Both the position numbers and the translations under genes were made by a program. The notes beneath the pieces are model-generated. The model had not been told where the DNA came from, did no database searches, and saw nothing but the letters and a program-made list of their open reading frames with translations. This document shows, in pieces, positions 8,915 through 17,870 of a DNA stretch of 64,000 nucleotides. The stretch spans positions 992,001 through 1,056,000 of the forward strand of contig NZ_CP014222.1 of assembly GCF_000969645.2 (NCBI RefSeq), given 5' to 3'. Each line of letters begins with the position of its first letter. Position 1 is the stretch's first letter. The DNA is from Janthinobacterium sp. B9-8. Its GTDB lineage: Bacteria > Pseudomonadota > Gammaproteobacteria > Burkholderiales > Chitinibacteraceae.

Positions 8915-10579
8915 TCATTTGTTAGGGCGCAACTCGCGTCTTAGTATTTTACCTACGTTTGACTTGGGCAGGCTGTCTCGGAATTCCACTTGTCGTGGAA
9001 TTTTATAGTTGGTTAGGTTCTTACGGCAATGCGCAATCAAGTCTTCCTGAGTGAGTTTGGGGTCTTTTTTAACCACAAAAATCTTCACTGCTTCGCCTGA
9101 CTTGTCGTCATCGACACCAATGCAAGCCACTTCAAGCACGCCCGGATGGCTCGCTACCACGTCTTCAATTTCGTTCGGGTAAACATTAAAACCTGATACG
9201 AGGATCATGTCTTTTTTGCGATCAACTAAGCGGAAAAACCCGCTTGGCGACATGATGGCGACGTCCCCTGTGCTGACAAAGCCGTCTTTACCTAGCACTT
9301 TGGCGGTTTCGTCAGGGCGCTGCCAGTAGCCTGCCATTACTTGCGGGCCATGAATAAATAGCTCGCCTGCTTCGCCAGGTGGCAGAGCTTTGCCTTCTTC
9401 GTTGCGTATTTCGCCAATCGTAGAGGGTACAGGCAAGCCAATCATGCCGTTGAATTCGGGTAAATTCATCGGGTTCATCATTGCCGCTGGTGATGTTTCG
9501 GTGAGGCCATAGGCTTCAATCAAACGCACGCCTGTGGTTTTTACCCAGCGATCTGCTACTGCGTGCTGTACGGCCATGCCGCCGCCAAGGGCAAGCTTCC
9601 ATTTGCTGAAATCAAGTTTGGAAAATTCAGCATTATTGAGTAGCGCATTGAATAGTGTGTTGACGCCGGTCATGCAGGTCACCGGGTATTTGCCGATTTC
9701 TTTAATAAAACCGGGGATATCACGCGGGTTGGTGATCAGCAAATTGGTGGCACCAATTTTGGAGAAAACCATGCAGTTGGCCGTGAGTGAAAAGATATGA
9801 TAGAGCGGCAGGGCCGTGACAATCATTTCTGTCCCTTCGTTGACGAGAGGGGCGATCCAAGCATGTGCTTGTTGCATATTTGCAACAATATTGCCGTGAG
9901 TGAGGATGGCACCCTTGGCAACGCCGGTGGTTCCACCTGTGTATTGTAAGAAAGCAATATCGCTGTGGTTTAAGTCGACGGGAGTGGCTTTGTGCGTGTC
10001 GCCAGTGATCAGTGCATCATTAAAACGAACGTGCCCTGGTAAGTTAAAGGCGGGCACCATTTTTTTAATGTGCTTGACCACCGCATTTACAATTTGCCGC
10101 TTAGGAAAATTCAGCCGGTCGCCGATTTCAGTCAGCAATACATGTTTAACGTCACTGCTACTGATAATTTCTTCAAGCGTGTGGGCAAAGTTGGCCAGAA
10201 TGACAATGGCGACTGAGCCAGAGTCTTTTAATTGGTGGCTGAGCTCGCGCGGGGTATAGAGCGGATTAACGTTAACCACCACCATGCCTGCACGCAAAAT
10301 GCCGAAAATAGCGATGGGGTATTGCAATAGATTAGGCAGCATGACAGCAACACGTGAGCCGCGTGGCAGTTTTAGCTCGTGTTGCAAATAGGCGGCAAAG
10401 GCGGACGACTGTTGATCCAGCTCGCTGTAGCTGATTGATTTTCCCATGTTTAGGAAAGCGGGTCGTTCTCCGAATCGTGCTACAGAGCGGGCGAGTACCG
10501 CAGGTATTGCGGCAAATTCATTGATATCAATTTCCCGGGGAACGCCCAGTTGATAACTTGCCCACCATGCTTGTTCCAT
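8915..10579 (-). CDS. fadD: long-chain fatty acid-CoA ligase
   Basis: The 554-residue protein is an adenylate-forming enzyme that activates long-chain fatty acids to acyl-CoA with ATP. Motifs are clear: the P-loop-like YTGGTTGVAKGA near residue 213, EAYGLTETSP near 360, STGDVA followed by FRLVDRKKDMI near 440, and the late PKSNVGKILRREL containing the catalytic Lys. Length and the N-terminal EQAWWASYQLGVP fit gammaproteobacterial and betaproteobacterial FadD. A TTTCCT on the plus strand just upstream of the start reads AGGAAA on the coding strand, a good ribosome site. pilU follows after 7 bp. Confidence 0.92.
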   Translation of the reverse strand: MEQAWWASYQLGVPREIDINEFAAIPAVLARSVARFGERPAFLNMGKSISYSELDQQSSAFAAYLQHELKLPRGSRVAVMLPNLLQYPIAIFGILRAGMVVVNVNPLYTPRELSHQLKDSGSVAIVILANFAHTLEEIISSSDVKHVLLTEIGDRLNFPKRQIVNAVVKHIKKMVPAFNLPGHVRFNDALITGDTHKATPVDLNHSDIAFLQYTGGTTGVAKGAILTHGNIVANMQQAHAWIAPLVNEGTEMIVTALPLYHIFSLTANCMVFSKIGATNLLITNPRDIPGFIKEIGKYPVTCMTGVNTLFNALLNNAEFSKLDFSKWKLALGGGMAVQHAVADRWVKTTGVRLIEAYGLTETSPAAMMNPMNLPEFNGMIGLPVPSTIGEIRNEEGKALPPGEAGELFIHGPQVMAGYWQRPDETAKVLGKDGFVSTGDVAIMSPSGFFRLVDRKKDMILVSGFNVYPNEIEDVVASHPGVLEVACIGVDDDKSGEAVKIFVVKKDPKLTQEDLIAHCRKNLTNYKIPRQVEFRDSLPKSNVGKILRRELRPNK

Positions 10580-10696
10580 CTATCTTTCCTCGGTTTGTAT
10601 TACATGTAAATTTCACTACTCTAGTGTGCAAGTGTCAAACTCACAAGTATCTATGTTCCCTGTTTCGTCAAACGATAGTTTCTGTTACAATCCCGC

Positions 10697-10722
10697 CTTC
10701 TTCGGTTAAAAGGCCGAAGAAG
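10697..10722 (+). promoter_or_regulatory. first hairpin of the rimP-nusA-infB leader
   Basis: A 9-bp perfect stem (CTTCTTCGG with CCGAAGAAG) and an 8-base loop lie just downstream of a TACAAT-like -10 box at 10685-10690. It is 8 bp upstream of a terminator-like hairpin, so the two together may form an attenuation region for the operon. Confidence 0.5.
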
Positions 10723-10730
10723 TGGTAAAG

Positions 10731-10760
10731 AAATGGGCGCAGTTTTGCAGCCCATTTTTT
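10731..10760 (+). terminator. terminator-like hairpin in the rimP leader
   Basis: The stem AAATGGGC/GCCCATTT (10731-10738 with 10750-10757) encloses an 11-base loop with a smaller GC/GC pairing and runs into six T residues. It lies about 130 bp before rimP on the same strand. fadD reads away from here, so a role in ending an upstream transcript is unlikely and a leader attenuator is favoured. Autoregulation by NusA is established for the E. coli operon. Confidence 0.6.
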
Positions 10761-10886
10761 GTTTGTGGCGATCGCGTATCGTGTTCGGAATGCTTGCTCG
10801 CGGTATTGCAGCAGCATTCGCTGGTTGAGTTGTTCGTGGTTATTTATAGCTCATGGGGCTCAATCAGATAAGTGGCAAAGGAATGT

Positions 10887-11321
10887 ATGGCAGCAAATAT
10901 GCAGGACGTGCTGGAAACCACCCTGCCAGGTCTCGGGTATGAACTCGTTGATCTGGAGCTTGCGCGAAATGGGTTGGTTCGGGTCTTTATTGATAAGGAA
11001 GGCGGCATTAATGTGACTGACTGCGTAACCGTAAGTCATCACCTTGAGCGGCTTTTTATTGTTGAAGGCGTGAATTACGAGCGTTTGGAGGTTTCATCTC
11101 CCGGGCTGGATCGTCCCATTGTAAAGGCGGCTGATTTTGTTCGCTTTGCCGGGCAGGTCGTGAAAGTAAAGTTGCGCTTACCGTTGCCGGATAAACGTAA
11201 GAAGCTCGTCGGTGTATTGATTGGGCTGGAAAATGATGTGGTGCGCGTAGAAGTCGATGGACAAGAGCTATCCCTGCCGCAATCACAAATCGACAAGGTG
11301 CGGCTAGAGCCGCAGTTTTAA
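10887..11321 (+). CDS. rimP: ribosome maturation factor RimP
   Basis: RimP binds pre-30S particles and is needed for correct 16S rRNA assembly. The 144-residue product has the N-terminal alpha/beta domain ([25 protein letters not shown]) and the conserved [10 protein letters not shown] segment, then a C-terminal SH3-like domain. The ATG at 10887 has a good AAAGGA ribosome site; an in-frame GTG at 10872 is rejected because the site overlaps it. It is the first gene of the rimP-nusA-infB-rbfA-truB block. Confidence 0.94.
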   Translation: MAANMQDVLETTLPGLGYELVDLELARNGLVRVFIDKEGGINVTDCVTVSHHLERLFIVEGVNYERLEVSSPGLDRPIVKAADFVRFAGQVVKVKLRLPLPDKRKKLVGVLIGLENDVVRVEVDGQELSLPQSQIDKVRLEPQF

Positions 11322-11370
11322 GAACTAATCAGCCTAGAATGTTCGGGTTGTTTGCCGGAGGGGTAGTGAG

Positions 11371-12843
11371 ATGAGCCGGGAAATTCTGTTGCTGGTCGAC
11401 GCGCTGGCGCGTGAAAAGAACGTAGAAAAAGATGTCGTGTTTGGTGCCTTAGAAATGGCACTGGCTTCGGCGACCAAAAAACGCTACGAGGAAGACGTGG
11501 ATATCCAAGTGGATATCGACCGTGATAGCGGTGATTATCGTAGTTTCCGCTGCTGGACCGTGGTTGAAGATAATGACCACGAAGAGCCTTCCCGTCAGAT
11601 CGCCATGACTGATGTGCCGGATTACGATCCAGAGCTGAAAGTAGGCGAAACGTGGATGGTTGAGCTTGAGGCGATTGAATTTGGTCGCATCGGTGCACAA
11701 ACCGCCAAGCAAGTGATTTTGCAAAAAATCCGTGATGCAGAGCGCGAACAAAATCTGAATGATTTTCTGCAACGCAGTGAGTTTATTGTTTCAGGCAATA
11801 TCAAGCGTATTGAGCGTGGCAGTGCCATTCTTGAGCTGGGTAAGCTGGAAGCCGTATTACCGCGTGACCAAATGATCCCTAAGGAAAACTTGCGCGTAGG
11901 CGATCGTGTTAAAGCATTTTTGCTACGAGTGGATCGCTTGGGTCGTGGCCCGCAACTGGTGCTGTCGCGTATTTCCAGTGATTTCATGACCAAGCTCTTC
12001 GAAATGGAAGTGCCTGAGATTGAGAATCAGCTAATCGAAATCAAGGCTGTCGCTCGTGATCCGGGTGCACGTGCCAAGGTGGCGGTAAAATCGAACGACG
12101 CGCGCGTTGACCCTCAGGGAACTTGTATTGGCGTGCGTGGTACGCGTGTTAATGCAGTGACCAATGAGCTGGCAGGCGAGCGGGTTGATATTGTGTTGTG
12201 GTCGCAAGATCCGGCGCAATTTGTGATTAACGCCCTGTCTCCGGCTGAAGTGAACTCCATCATGCTTGATGAAGAAACACACAGCATGGATGTGGTGGTC
12301 GATGAAGACAACCTGGCCATGGCTATTGGCCGTGGTGGTCAAAACGTGAAATTGGCAGCTGAGCTTACTGGCTGGAAAATCAATATCATGACCGTTGATC
12401 AAGCACAGCAAAAACATCAGGAAGAGTTCGCCAATGTGCGTCAGCTCTTTATTGATGTGCTGGGGGTTGACGAAGAAGTGGCGGACGTTCTTGTAGAAGA
12501 AGGGTTCTCCACGCTGGAAGAAGTGGCTTATGTGCCGATTGCTGAAATGCTGGAAATTGAGGCCTTCGATGAAGACGCCGTCAATGAGCTGCGTACTCGC
12601 GCCCGTGATGCTTTGCTAACGCAAGCCATTGCTCGTGAAGAAAAGCTTGAGCATCAAGCAGAAGACCTTAAAAGCCTTCAGGGGATGACACCAGAACTTG
12701 CTGCCTTACTGGCCGATAAAGAGGTTCATACCCGAGACGAACTCGCCGAACTAGCCGTCGACGAGCTGATAGAAATGACCGGAATTGATGAAGAAGCTGC
12801 TAAGCAACTGATCATGAAGGCGCGCGAGCACTGGTTCGCCTAA
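11371..12843 (+). CDS. nusA: transcription termination/antitermination factor NusA
   Basis: The 490-residue protein has the NusA order: an N-terminal polymerase-binding domain ([15 protein letters not shown]), an S1 domain around residues 130-200 ([17 protein letters not shown]), two KH domains ([26 protein letters not shown]) and two C-terminal acidic helix-hairpin-helix repeats from about residue 360. The length is that of the form with two C-terminal repeats, as in E. coli. NusA modulates pausing, termination and antitermination and often represses its own operon. It starts 49 bp after rimP, preceded by a purine-rich ribosome site. Confidence 0.96.
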   Translation: MSREILLLVDALAREKNVEKDVVFGALEMALASATKKRYEEDVDIQVDIDRDSGDYRSFRCWTVVEDNDHEEPSRQIAMTDVPDYDPELKVGETWMVELEAIEFGRIGAQTAKQVILQKIRDAEREQNLNDFLQRSEFIVSGNIKRIERGSAILELGKLEAVLPRDQMIPKENLRVGDRVKAFLLRVDRLGRGPQLVLSRISSDFMTKLFEMEVPEIENQLIEIKAVARDPGARAKVAVKSNDARVDPQGTCIGVRGTRVNAVTNELAGERVDIVLWSQDPAQFVINALSPAEVNSIMLDEETHSMDVVVDEDNLAMAIGRGGQNVKLAAELTGWKINIMTVDQAQQKHQEEFANVRQLFIDVLGVDEEVADVLVEEGFSTLEEVAYVPIAEMLEIEAFDEDAVNELRTRARDALLTQAIAREEKLEHQAEDLKSLQGMTPELAALLADKEVHTRDELAELAVDELIEMTGIDEEAAKQLIMKAREHWFA

Positions 12844-12861
12844 CGCTCGGGAGAGAAATGC

Positions 12862-15702
12862 ATGAGTGAACTCAATGTCAACCAATTTGCGGTAGAGCTA
12901 AAGATGCCACCGCAAGAGCTGCTGGAACAATTCCGCGCAGCAGGTGTGAATAAATCGAGTGAAGTAGATGTGGTTACCGCGACTGATAAGGCGTGTCTGC
13001 TCGATCACCTGAAAAAGAAGCACGGTAGCGATGGTGATAAAAAAATCGTTGTGAACCGTAAGCAAAATACTGAAATCCGTAAAACAGATTCAACAGGTAA
13101 AGCGAAGTCGATTCCAGTAGAAGTACGTAAAAAGCGTGTGGTTGAAGTGTCTGCTGTGGCAGAAGCTGCAGCGCCACGTGCTGCCGAGCCTGCTGCACCT
13201 GCATCAGCACAGGTGATTGATGAGGCAGAACGCACCTCTCGCGAAGCGCAAGCGCGTCGCCAGAATGAGTTGTTTGCCCGTCAAGCCGCAGAAATGCGTG
13301 CTAAGCAAGGTGGTAAAGCGCCAGCTGAAGTGGCCGCTCCTGCGGCAGTTGTTTCTGTTGCAGCGCCCGTTGCTCCTGCACCAGTTGCAGCTCCTGCACC
13401 GACACCGGCTCCAGTTGCCGCGCCTGCAGCAAAACCAGCTCAAGTTGCACCCGCTACGCCAGTTGCAGCGAAGCCGGCTCAGCCTGCGCCTGTTGCCGCC
13501 AAGCCAGTGGCCGTTGCGCCTGCTGCAACTCGTCCTTCACCGGGCGCGTCGCAAGCTAGCCATCCGGATCGTCCGCGTGTAGGTATGCGTGTTGAGTTGC
13601 GTAAACCACGCAATGAGCCAATGAAAGCGCCAGAGCCAGTTGCACCGGCTCCGGTGGCCGCCCCTGCGCCAGCACCGGCTCCAGTTGCAGCCCCTGCACC
13701 CGCGAGTCGTCCAAAACCAGCGGCGACACCAAGCACTGCTTCTCCTGCGGCAAAACCTGGCGATAAAAAGCCAGCAGCCGCACCGGGTAAGAAAGAGCCT
13801 TGGAGCGATGGTCGTGGTAAGAAAGGCATTCGCAGTCGTGGTGGCGATGCCGGTAATGATTGGAAGAGCAAGAAGGGTGGCAAGGGCCGTCAGGCTGCAG
13901 CTAACCCGGATAACGCACACGGCTTCCAAGCCCCTACTGACAAAGTAGTGCACGAAGTGATGGTTCCAGAAACAATTTCTGTAACTGATCTTGCGCACAA
14001 AATGGCCGTGAAGGGCGTTGAAGTCGTTAAAGCCCTGATGAAGATGGGCATGATGGTTACCATCAACCAAGTGCTGGACCAAGAAACCGCGATGATTATC
14101 GTCGAGGATATGGGCCATACCCCAATGGCGGCCAAGCTGGATGATCCGGAAATCTATCTGGGTGAAGGCGAAGTTGCAGTTGAGCATGTGTTATTACCGC
14201 GCGCACCGGTTGTGACTGTAATGGGTCACGTTGACCACGGTAAAACATCGTTGCTGGATTACATCCGTACCGCCAAAGTGGCGTCGGGTGAAGCGGGTGG
14301 TATTACCCAGCATATCGGCGCGTACCATGTACAAACCGAAAAAGGCATGATTACCTTCCTTGATACTCCGGGTCACGAAGCGTTTACCGCGATGCGTGCG
14401 CGTGGTGCCAAGCTGACCGATATTGTGGTCTTGGTGGTTGCTGCTGACGATGGCGTGATGCCACAAACCATCGAAGCGATCGCTCACGCGAAAGCCGCCG
14501 GTGTGCCGATTGTGGTTGCCGTGAATAAGATTGATAAGCCTGAAGCAAATCCAGAGCGCATCCGTCAAGAACTGGTTACACACGAAGTTGTGCCAGAAGA
14601 TTGGGGTGGTGACGCGATGTTTGTGGATGTCTCGGCCAAGAAAGGCTTGGGTATCGATGAATTGCTAACAGCGATCTTGCTGCAAGCCGAAGTGCTTGAG
14701 CTGACTGCTGCCGAAGATGCTCCTGCGAAAGGGATTATTATTGAAGCACGTCTGGACAAGGGTCGTGGTCCGGTTGCTTCTATGCTGATTCAATCAGGTA
14801 CATTGCGCAAAGGCGACGTGATTCTTGCTGGCCAGGTATCGGGCCGTGTTCGTGCGATTATCGACGAGCATGGTAAGTCGATCACTGAAGCAGGTCCTTC
14901 AATTCCGGTTGAGATTTTGGGTCTGTCTGAAGTGCCGGCTGCTGGTGAAGATGCCATGGTCTTGTCTGATGAGAAGAAAGCGCGTGAAATTGCGTTGTTC
15001 CGTCAAGGTAAGTTCCGTGATGTGAAACTGGCTCGTCAACAAGCATCCAAGCTAGAAAACATGATGGCGCAAATGACAGAAGGCGAAGTTCGCAATCTGC
15101 CTATCATCATCAAGGCCGACGTACAAGGTTCTGCCGAAGCGTTGTCACAAAGCTTGCAAAAACTGTCTACCGACGAAGTACGCGTGCAAATTCTGCACAG
15201 TGCTGTGGGTGGTATCAGTGAGTCTGATATTAACTTGGCACTGGCGTCGAAAGCCGTGGTGGTGGGGTTCAACTCCCGTGCAGATGCAGCGGCGCGTAAG
15301 CTTGCCGAGGCCGAAGGCGTGGATATCCGTTACTACAACATCATTTACGATGTAGTTGATGACGTGAAACTGGCTCTGTCAGGCATGCTGGCTCCGGAAA
15401 AACGTGAACAAATCATTGGTATGGTTGAGATCCGTCAGGTCTTTACTGTTTCCAAGGTGGGCACGATTGCAGGTTGCTTGGTGATGGAAGGCTTGATCCG
15501 CAGTCATGCGGGTGTTCGCTTGCTGCGTAATAACGTGGTTGTTCACCAAGGTACGCTCGATAGCTTGAAGCGCTACAAAGACGATGCCAAGGAAGTGAAG
15601 GCTGGCTTTGAATGTGGTCTAAGCTTGAAGAACTACAATGACTTGCAACTGGGCGACCAGTTGGAAATCTTCGAAATTATCGAAGTTGCTCGCTCCCTCT
15701 AA
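12862..15702 (+). CDS. infB: translation initiation factor IF-2
   Basis: IF-2 is the GTPase that brings initiator tRNA to the 30S subunit and promotes subunit joining. The 946-residue product starts with an IF2_N fold ([20 protein letters not shown]), has a very long Ala/Pro/Lys-rich linker from about residue 95 to 360, a second N-terminal module, then the GTPase with G1 GHVDHGKT near residue 454, G3 DTPGHE and G4 NKID, followed by domains II, III and IV. Repeated [12 protein letters not shown] units in the linker are typical of Neisseriales and vary in number between strains. It follows nusA by 18 bp. Confidence 0.96.
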   Translation: MSELNVNQFAVELKMPPQELLEQFRAAGVNKSSEVDVVTATDKACLLDHLKKKHGSDGDKKIVVNRKQNTEIRKTDSTGKAKSIPVEVRKKRVVEVSAVAEAAAPRAAEPAAPASAQVIDEAERTSREAQARRQNELFARQAAEMRAKQGGKAPAEVAAPAAVVSVAAPVAPAPVAAPAPTPAPVAAPAAKPAQVAPATPVAAKPAQPAPVAAKPVAVAPAATRPSPGASQASHPDRPRVGMRVELRKPRNEPMKAPEPVAPAPVAAPAPAPAPVAAPAPASRPKPAATPSTASPAAKPGDKKPAAAPGKKEPWSDGRGKKGIRSRGGDAGNDWKSKKGGKGRQAAANPDNAHGFQAPTDKVVHEVMVPETISVTDLAHKMAVKGVEVVKALMKMGMMVTINQVLDQETAMIIVEDMGHTPMAAKLDDPEIYLGEGEVAVEHVLLPRAPVVTVMGHVDHGKTSLLDYIRTAKVASGEAGGITQHIGAYHVQTEKGMITFLDTPGHEAFTAMRARGAKLTDIVVLVVAADDGVMPQTIEAIAHAKAAGVPIVVAVNKIDKPEANPERIRQELVTHEVVPEDWGGDAMFVDVSAKKGLGIDELLTAILLQAEVLELTAAEDAPAKGIIIEARLDKGRGPVASMLIQSGTLRKGDVILAGQVSGRVRAIIDEHGKSITEAGPSIPVEILGLSEVPAAGEDAMVLSDEKKAREIALFRQGKFRDVKLARQQASKLENMMAQMTEGEVRNLPIIIKADVQGSAEALSQSLQKLSTDEVRVQILHSAVGGISESDINLALASKAVVVGFNSRADAAARKLAEAEGVDIRYYNIIYDVVDDVKLALSGMLAPEKREQIIGMVEIRQVFTVSKVGTIAGCLVMEGLIRSHAGVRLLRNNVVVHQGTLDSLKRYKDDAKEVKAGFECGLSLKNYNDLQLGDQLEIFEIIEVARSL

Positions 15703-15766
15703 AATGCATGCCATTTTTTCTGCTTAAGAAAAAGTGGCTGCACGTAGAAAGTGAGTTGAATACGGC

Positions 15767-15795
15767 AAAGGCGGGCAACCGCCTTTCGCCTTTTT
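15767..15795 (+). terminator. intrinsic terminator after infB
   Basis: An 8-bp perfect stem (AAAGGCGG with CCGCCTTT) with a GCAA tetraloop is followed by CGCC and five T residues. It is likely a partial terminator, since rbfA and truB continue on the same strand about 75 bp later. Confidence 0.6.
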
Positions 15796-15868
15796 AAAGT
15801 AGCTATAAGTGTTTGCGCCAAAGGCCCTAGAGCAAGCGCAAAGCTTTGGCTGGACTCTAGAGGCATAT

Positions 15869-16279
15869 ATGGCCAAGCAATTTACTCGTGCCGATCGCGT
15901 GGCACAACAAATTCAACGTGATTTAGCCACCGTGATTCGTGCGGAGCTGGATCATCCACAAGCATCTTTGATTACAATTACTGACGTAGAAGTTACGCGT
16001 GATTACTCGCATGCCAATGTATTTTATACTTTCCTCGGCACAGAAGAGCAGGGTAAAGACATTGCATCTTTGATCGAGCGTGCTAAGGGCTTTTTGCGCA
16101 GCCAGCTGGCGCGTGGTATTTCTTTATACAAAATGCCGGAATTGCATTTTGAATACGATCATTCGGTTGAGCACGGTATGAATTTATCCCGCTTGATCGA
16201 TCAAGCCACTAGCTTGCCAAAAGCGCCTGAAGACGATGAATTGGGTGCGGATGATGAAAAAACGGCTGGCAAGGAATAA
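15869..16279 (+). CDS. rbfA: 30S ribosome-binding factor A
   Basis: RbfA is a KH-fold factor for late 30S maturation and cold adaptation. The 136-residue product begins MAKQFTRADRVAQQIQRDLA and has the conserved ITDVEVTRDYSHANVFYTFLG and LRSQLARGISLYKMPELHF regions. The ATG at 15869 matches the family and has AGAGG just before it; 20 in-frame codons upstream from a GTG are rejected. Its TAA overlaps the truB ATG by one base (TAATG), implying translational coupling. Confidence 0.93.
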   Translation: MAKQFTRADRVAQQIQRDLATVIRAELDHPQASLITITDVEVTRDYSHANVFYTFLGTEEQGKDIASLIERAKGFLRSQLARGISLYKMPELHFEYDHSVEHGMNLSRLIDQATSLPKAPEDDELGADDEKTAGKE

Positions 16280-17196
16280 TGGCTAAACGAAAGATTGACG
16301 GTGTTTTATTGCTGGATAAGCCTTTTGGTATTTCCAGTAATAACGCTTTGCAAAAAGCGCGTTGGTTGTTGCAGGCAGAAAAAGGCGGCCACACTGGCGT
16401 GTTAGATCCATTTGCAACCGGTTTATTGCCTCTGTGTTTTGGTGAAGCCACTAAATTTGCCCAGCGAATGTTAGAGGCCGATAAAGGCTACCGCGCAACC
16501 ATCAAGCTGGGCGAAGTTTCAACCACGCTGGATGGCGAAGGTGAAATCACCAAGAGTGGCGATGCACCGAGCGATGAGGCTTTGATTCGTGCGGCAGTTA
16601 ACACGTTTGTCGGGCCGATTGTCCAAACTCCGCCGATGTATTCCGCGCTTAAAGTTCAAGGCAAGGCCTTGTACGAGTACGCTCGTGAAGGCGTGGTGCT
16701 CGAGCGCCAGTCGCGGCAGATTACCATCTACAGTATCGATATTATTTCGATTGAAGGTGATGTGTTAGTGATTGATGTTAGCTGTTCAAAAGGCACATAT
16801 ATTCGAGTGCTGGCGGAAGATATCGGTAAGGCTCTGGGGTGTGGGGCTTACTTAACGGGCCTGCGCCGTACCAGAACAGCAGGTTTTTTGTTGGAAAGCT
16901 CGGTCAATTTGGACGATTACAATCATGTGCCGGTTGAAGAACGTGATGGCTTTTTATTGCCCGCAGATTGCCTGTTGCTTGATTTGCCTGCCTTGTTTTT
17001 TGATGCGGCTGAGTTTGAAAAAATTCGCCATGGCATGACGGTAGAGCGTTCAGGTTTGCTGCCCGGCGAGTATCGTCTTTACGCCGAGGGGGAAAGCAGG
17101 GATAATGCACGGTTCATCGGTTTGGGCGAAGTGGCAGCAAGCGATGAGAATCCGCATGCGTGGCTGCGGCCTAAACGACTTCTATCTGGTTTGTAA
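16279..17196 (+). CDS. truB: tRNA pseudouridine(55) synthase
   Basis: TruB makes pseudouridine 55 in the T loop of most tRNAs. The 305-residue protein starts KRKIDGVLLLDKPFGISSNNALQ and carries the catalytic Asp in GGHTGVLDPFATGLLP near residue 48, the YSALKVQGKALYEYAR segment, and SCSKGTYIRVLAEDIG. The C-terminal region from about residue 250 is the short PUA-like extension of the bacterial enzyme. Translationally coupled to rbfA. Confidence 0.95.
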   Translation: MAKRKIDGVLLLDKPFGISSNNALQKARWLLQAEKGGHTGVLDPFATGLLPLCFGEATKFAQRMLEADKGYRATIKLGEVSTTLDGEGEITKSGDAPSDEALIRAAVNTFVGPIVQTPPMYSALKVQGKALYEYAREGVVLERQSRQITIYSIDIISIEGDVLVIDVSCSKGTYIRVLAEDIGKALGCGAYLTGLRRTRTAGFLLESSVNLDDYNHVPVEERDGFLLPADCLLLDLPALFFDAAEFEKIRHGMTVERSGLLPGEYRLYAEGESRDNARFIGLGEVAASDENPHAWLRPKRLLSGL

Positions 17197-17276
17197 AAAT
17201 CAGCTGGATTAAAGGGAGCTTAATTGGGTTTGAGCATTCGTCAGAATGAAAGGCTCGGTTTGGCTCGACGGCTCTT

Positions 17277-17282
17277 TATAAT
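17277..17282 (+). promoter_or_regulatory. candidate -10 box of rpsO
   Basis: A perfect TATAAT lies 36 bp before the rpsO ATG in a 121-bp gap after truB. No good -35 hexamer is found at 16-18 bp, so the promoter call is tentative. Confidence 0.45.
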
Positions 17283-17317
17283 GTGTAAAGAAGCCTTATC
17301 TCACTGGAGCAGTAAGC

Positions 17318-17587
17318 ATGTCCGTAACAGTTACTCAAAAAGCAGATATCGTTAAGAAGTTCCAACGCGCTGAAGGCGATACTGGTAGTCCTGAAGTTCA
17401 AGTTGCATTGTTGACAGCACGTATCAATGACTTGACACCTCACTTTAAAGCCAACAAGAAAGATCACCACTCACGTCGTGGTTTGCTCAAGATGGTTAGC
17501 ACACGTCGTCGCCTGCTGGATTACTTCAAGCGTGTTAACTCTGAAGGTTACCGCGCCCTGATCGCTGAACTCGGTCTGCGTAAGTAA
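17318..17587 (+). CDS. rpsO: 30S ribosomal protein S15
   Basis: The 89-residue product has the standard S15 length and sequence, including [17 protein letters not shown] and [21 protein letters not shown]15 binds the central domain of 16S rRNA early in 30S assembly and is known to repress its own translation in several bacteria. Its place between truB and pnp is the common proteobacterial order. Two TAA codons in close succession end it, directly before a strong hairpin. Confidence 0.97.
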   Translation: MSVTVTQKADIVKKFQRAEGDTGSPEVQVALLTARINDLTPHFKANKKDHHSRRGLLKMVSTRRRLLDYFKRVNSEGYRALIAELGLRK

Positions 17588-17591
17588 TAAG

Positions 17592-17623
17592 AAAAGTCGT
17601 AGTCGCAAGACTGCGACTTTTTT
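17592..17623 (+). terminator. intrinsic terminator after rpsO
   Basis: A stem of 13 positions with one mismatch (AAAAGTCG-AGTC with GACT-CGACTTTT) and a GCAA tetraloop ends in six T residues. It lies 4 bp after the rpsO stop. Confidence 0.8.
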
Positions 17624-17647
17624 GTTGTTGGTATTCTTTAGAAAAGC

Positions 17648-17696
17648 GCCACGGACTTCCTTGTCACTATTACGCAAGAAACCGTGGCACTTTTTT
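17648..17696 (+). terminator. second terminator-like hairpin in the rpsO-pnp gap
   Basis: A 7-bp perfect outer stem (GCCACGG with CCGTGGC) encloses a 27-base loop that itself pairs imperfectly (TTCCTTG with CAAGAAA), and a run of six T residues follows. Being directly in the pnp leader it could be a terminator, an attenuator or a double-stranded processing site like the RNase III site in the E. coli pnp leader. Confidence 0.55.
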
Positions 17697-17725
17697 AAGC
17701 AAGAACCTTCAAACCTGTCAAACAG

Positions 17726-17825
17726 CGGTTTCGGCGGCGGGTTGAAGAAGTCTCGGTGTGTATTTGCTGAGCCTATTGGTTGTGCCGAAGCCGGCAGCAG
17801 TTCAGTCAAGCTGCAGCGGAAACCG
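17726..17825 (+). promoter_or_regulatory. pnp leader with two mutually exclusive pairings
   Basis: CGGTTTCGGC at 17726-17735 can pair with GCCGAAGCCG at 17784-17793 (10 bp, one G-U). Alternatively its first seven bases pair with GAAACCG at 17819-17825, close to the ribosome site of pnp. Such competing pairings are compatible with leader control of PNPase synthesis, which is well established in E. coli by a different structure. Hand-found, not energy-tested. Confidence 0.35.
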
Positions 17826-17870
17826 ATCACGCCTTGGACTGGAGGCGTTAGTGTGAAAAAAGGAAAGTCA

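Noticed and set aside
13204..14187. Several long open frames on the minus strand and in other plus frames within infB
   Set aside because: They are by-products of the Ala/Pro-rich, GC-biased linker of IF-2; their composition (Arg/Cys/Trp-rich or Leu/Gln-rich) is not protein-like.
17622..17870. 83-codon N-terminal extension of PNPase in the same open frame
   Set aside because: The extension shows no PNPase similarity, covers a terminator-like hairpin and lacks a ribosome site, whereas the GTG at 17871 has AAAGGA at proper distance and gives the normal protein length.
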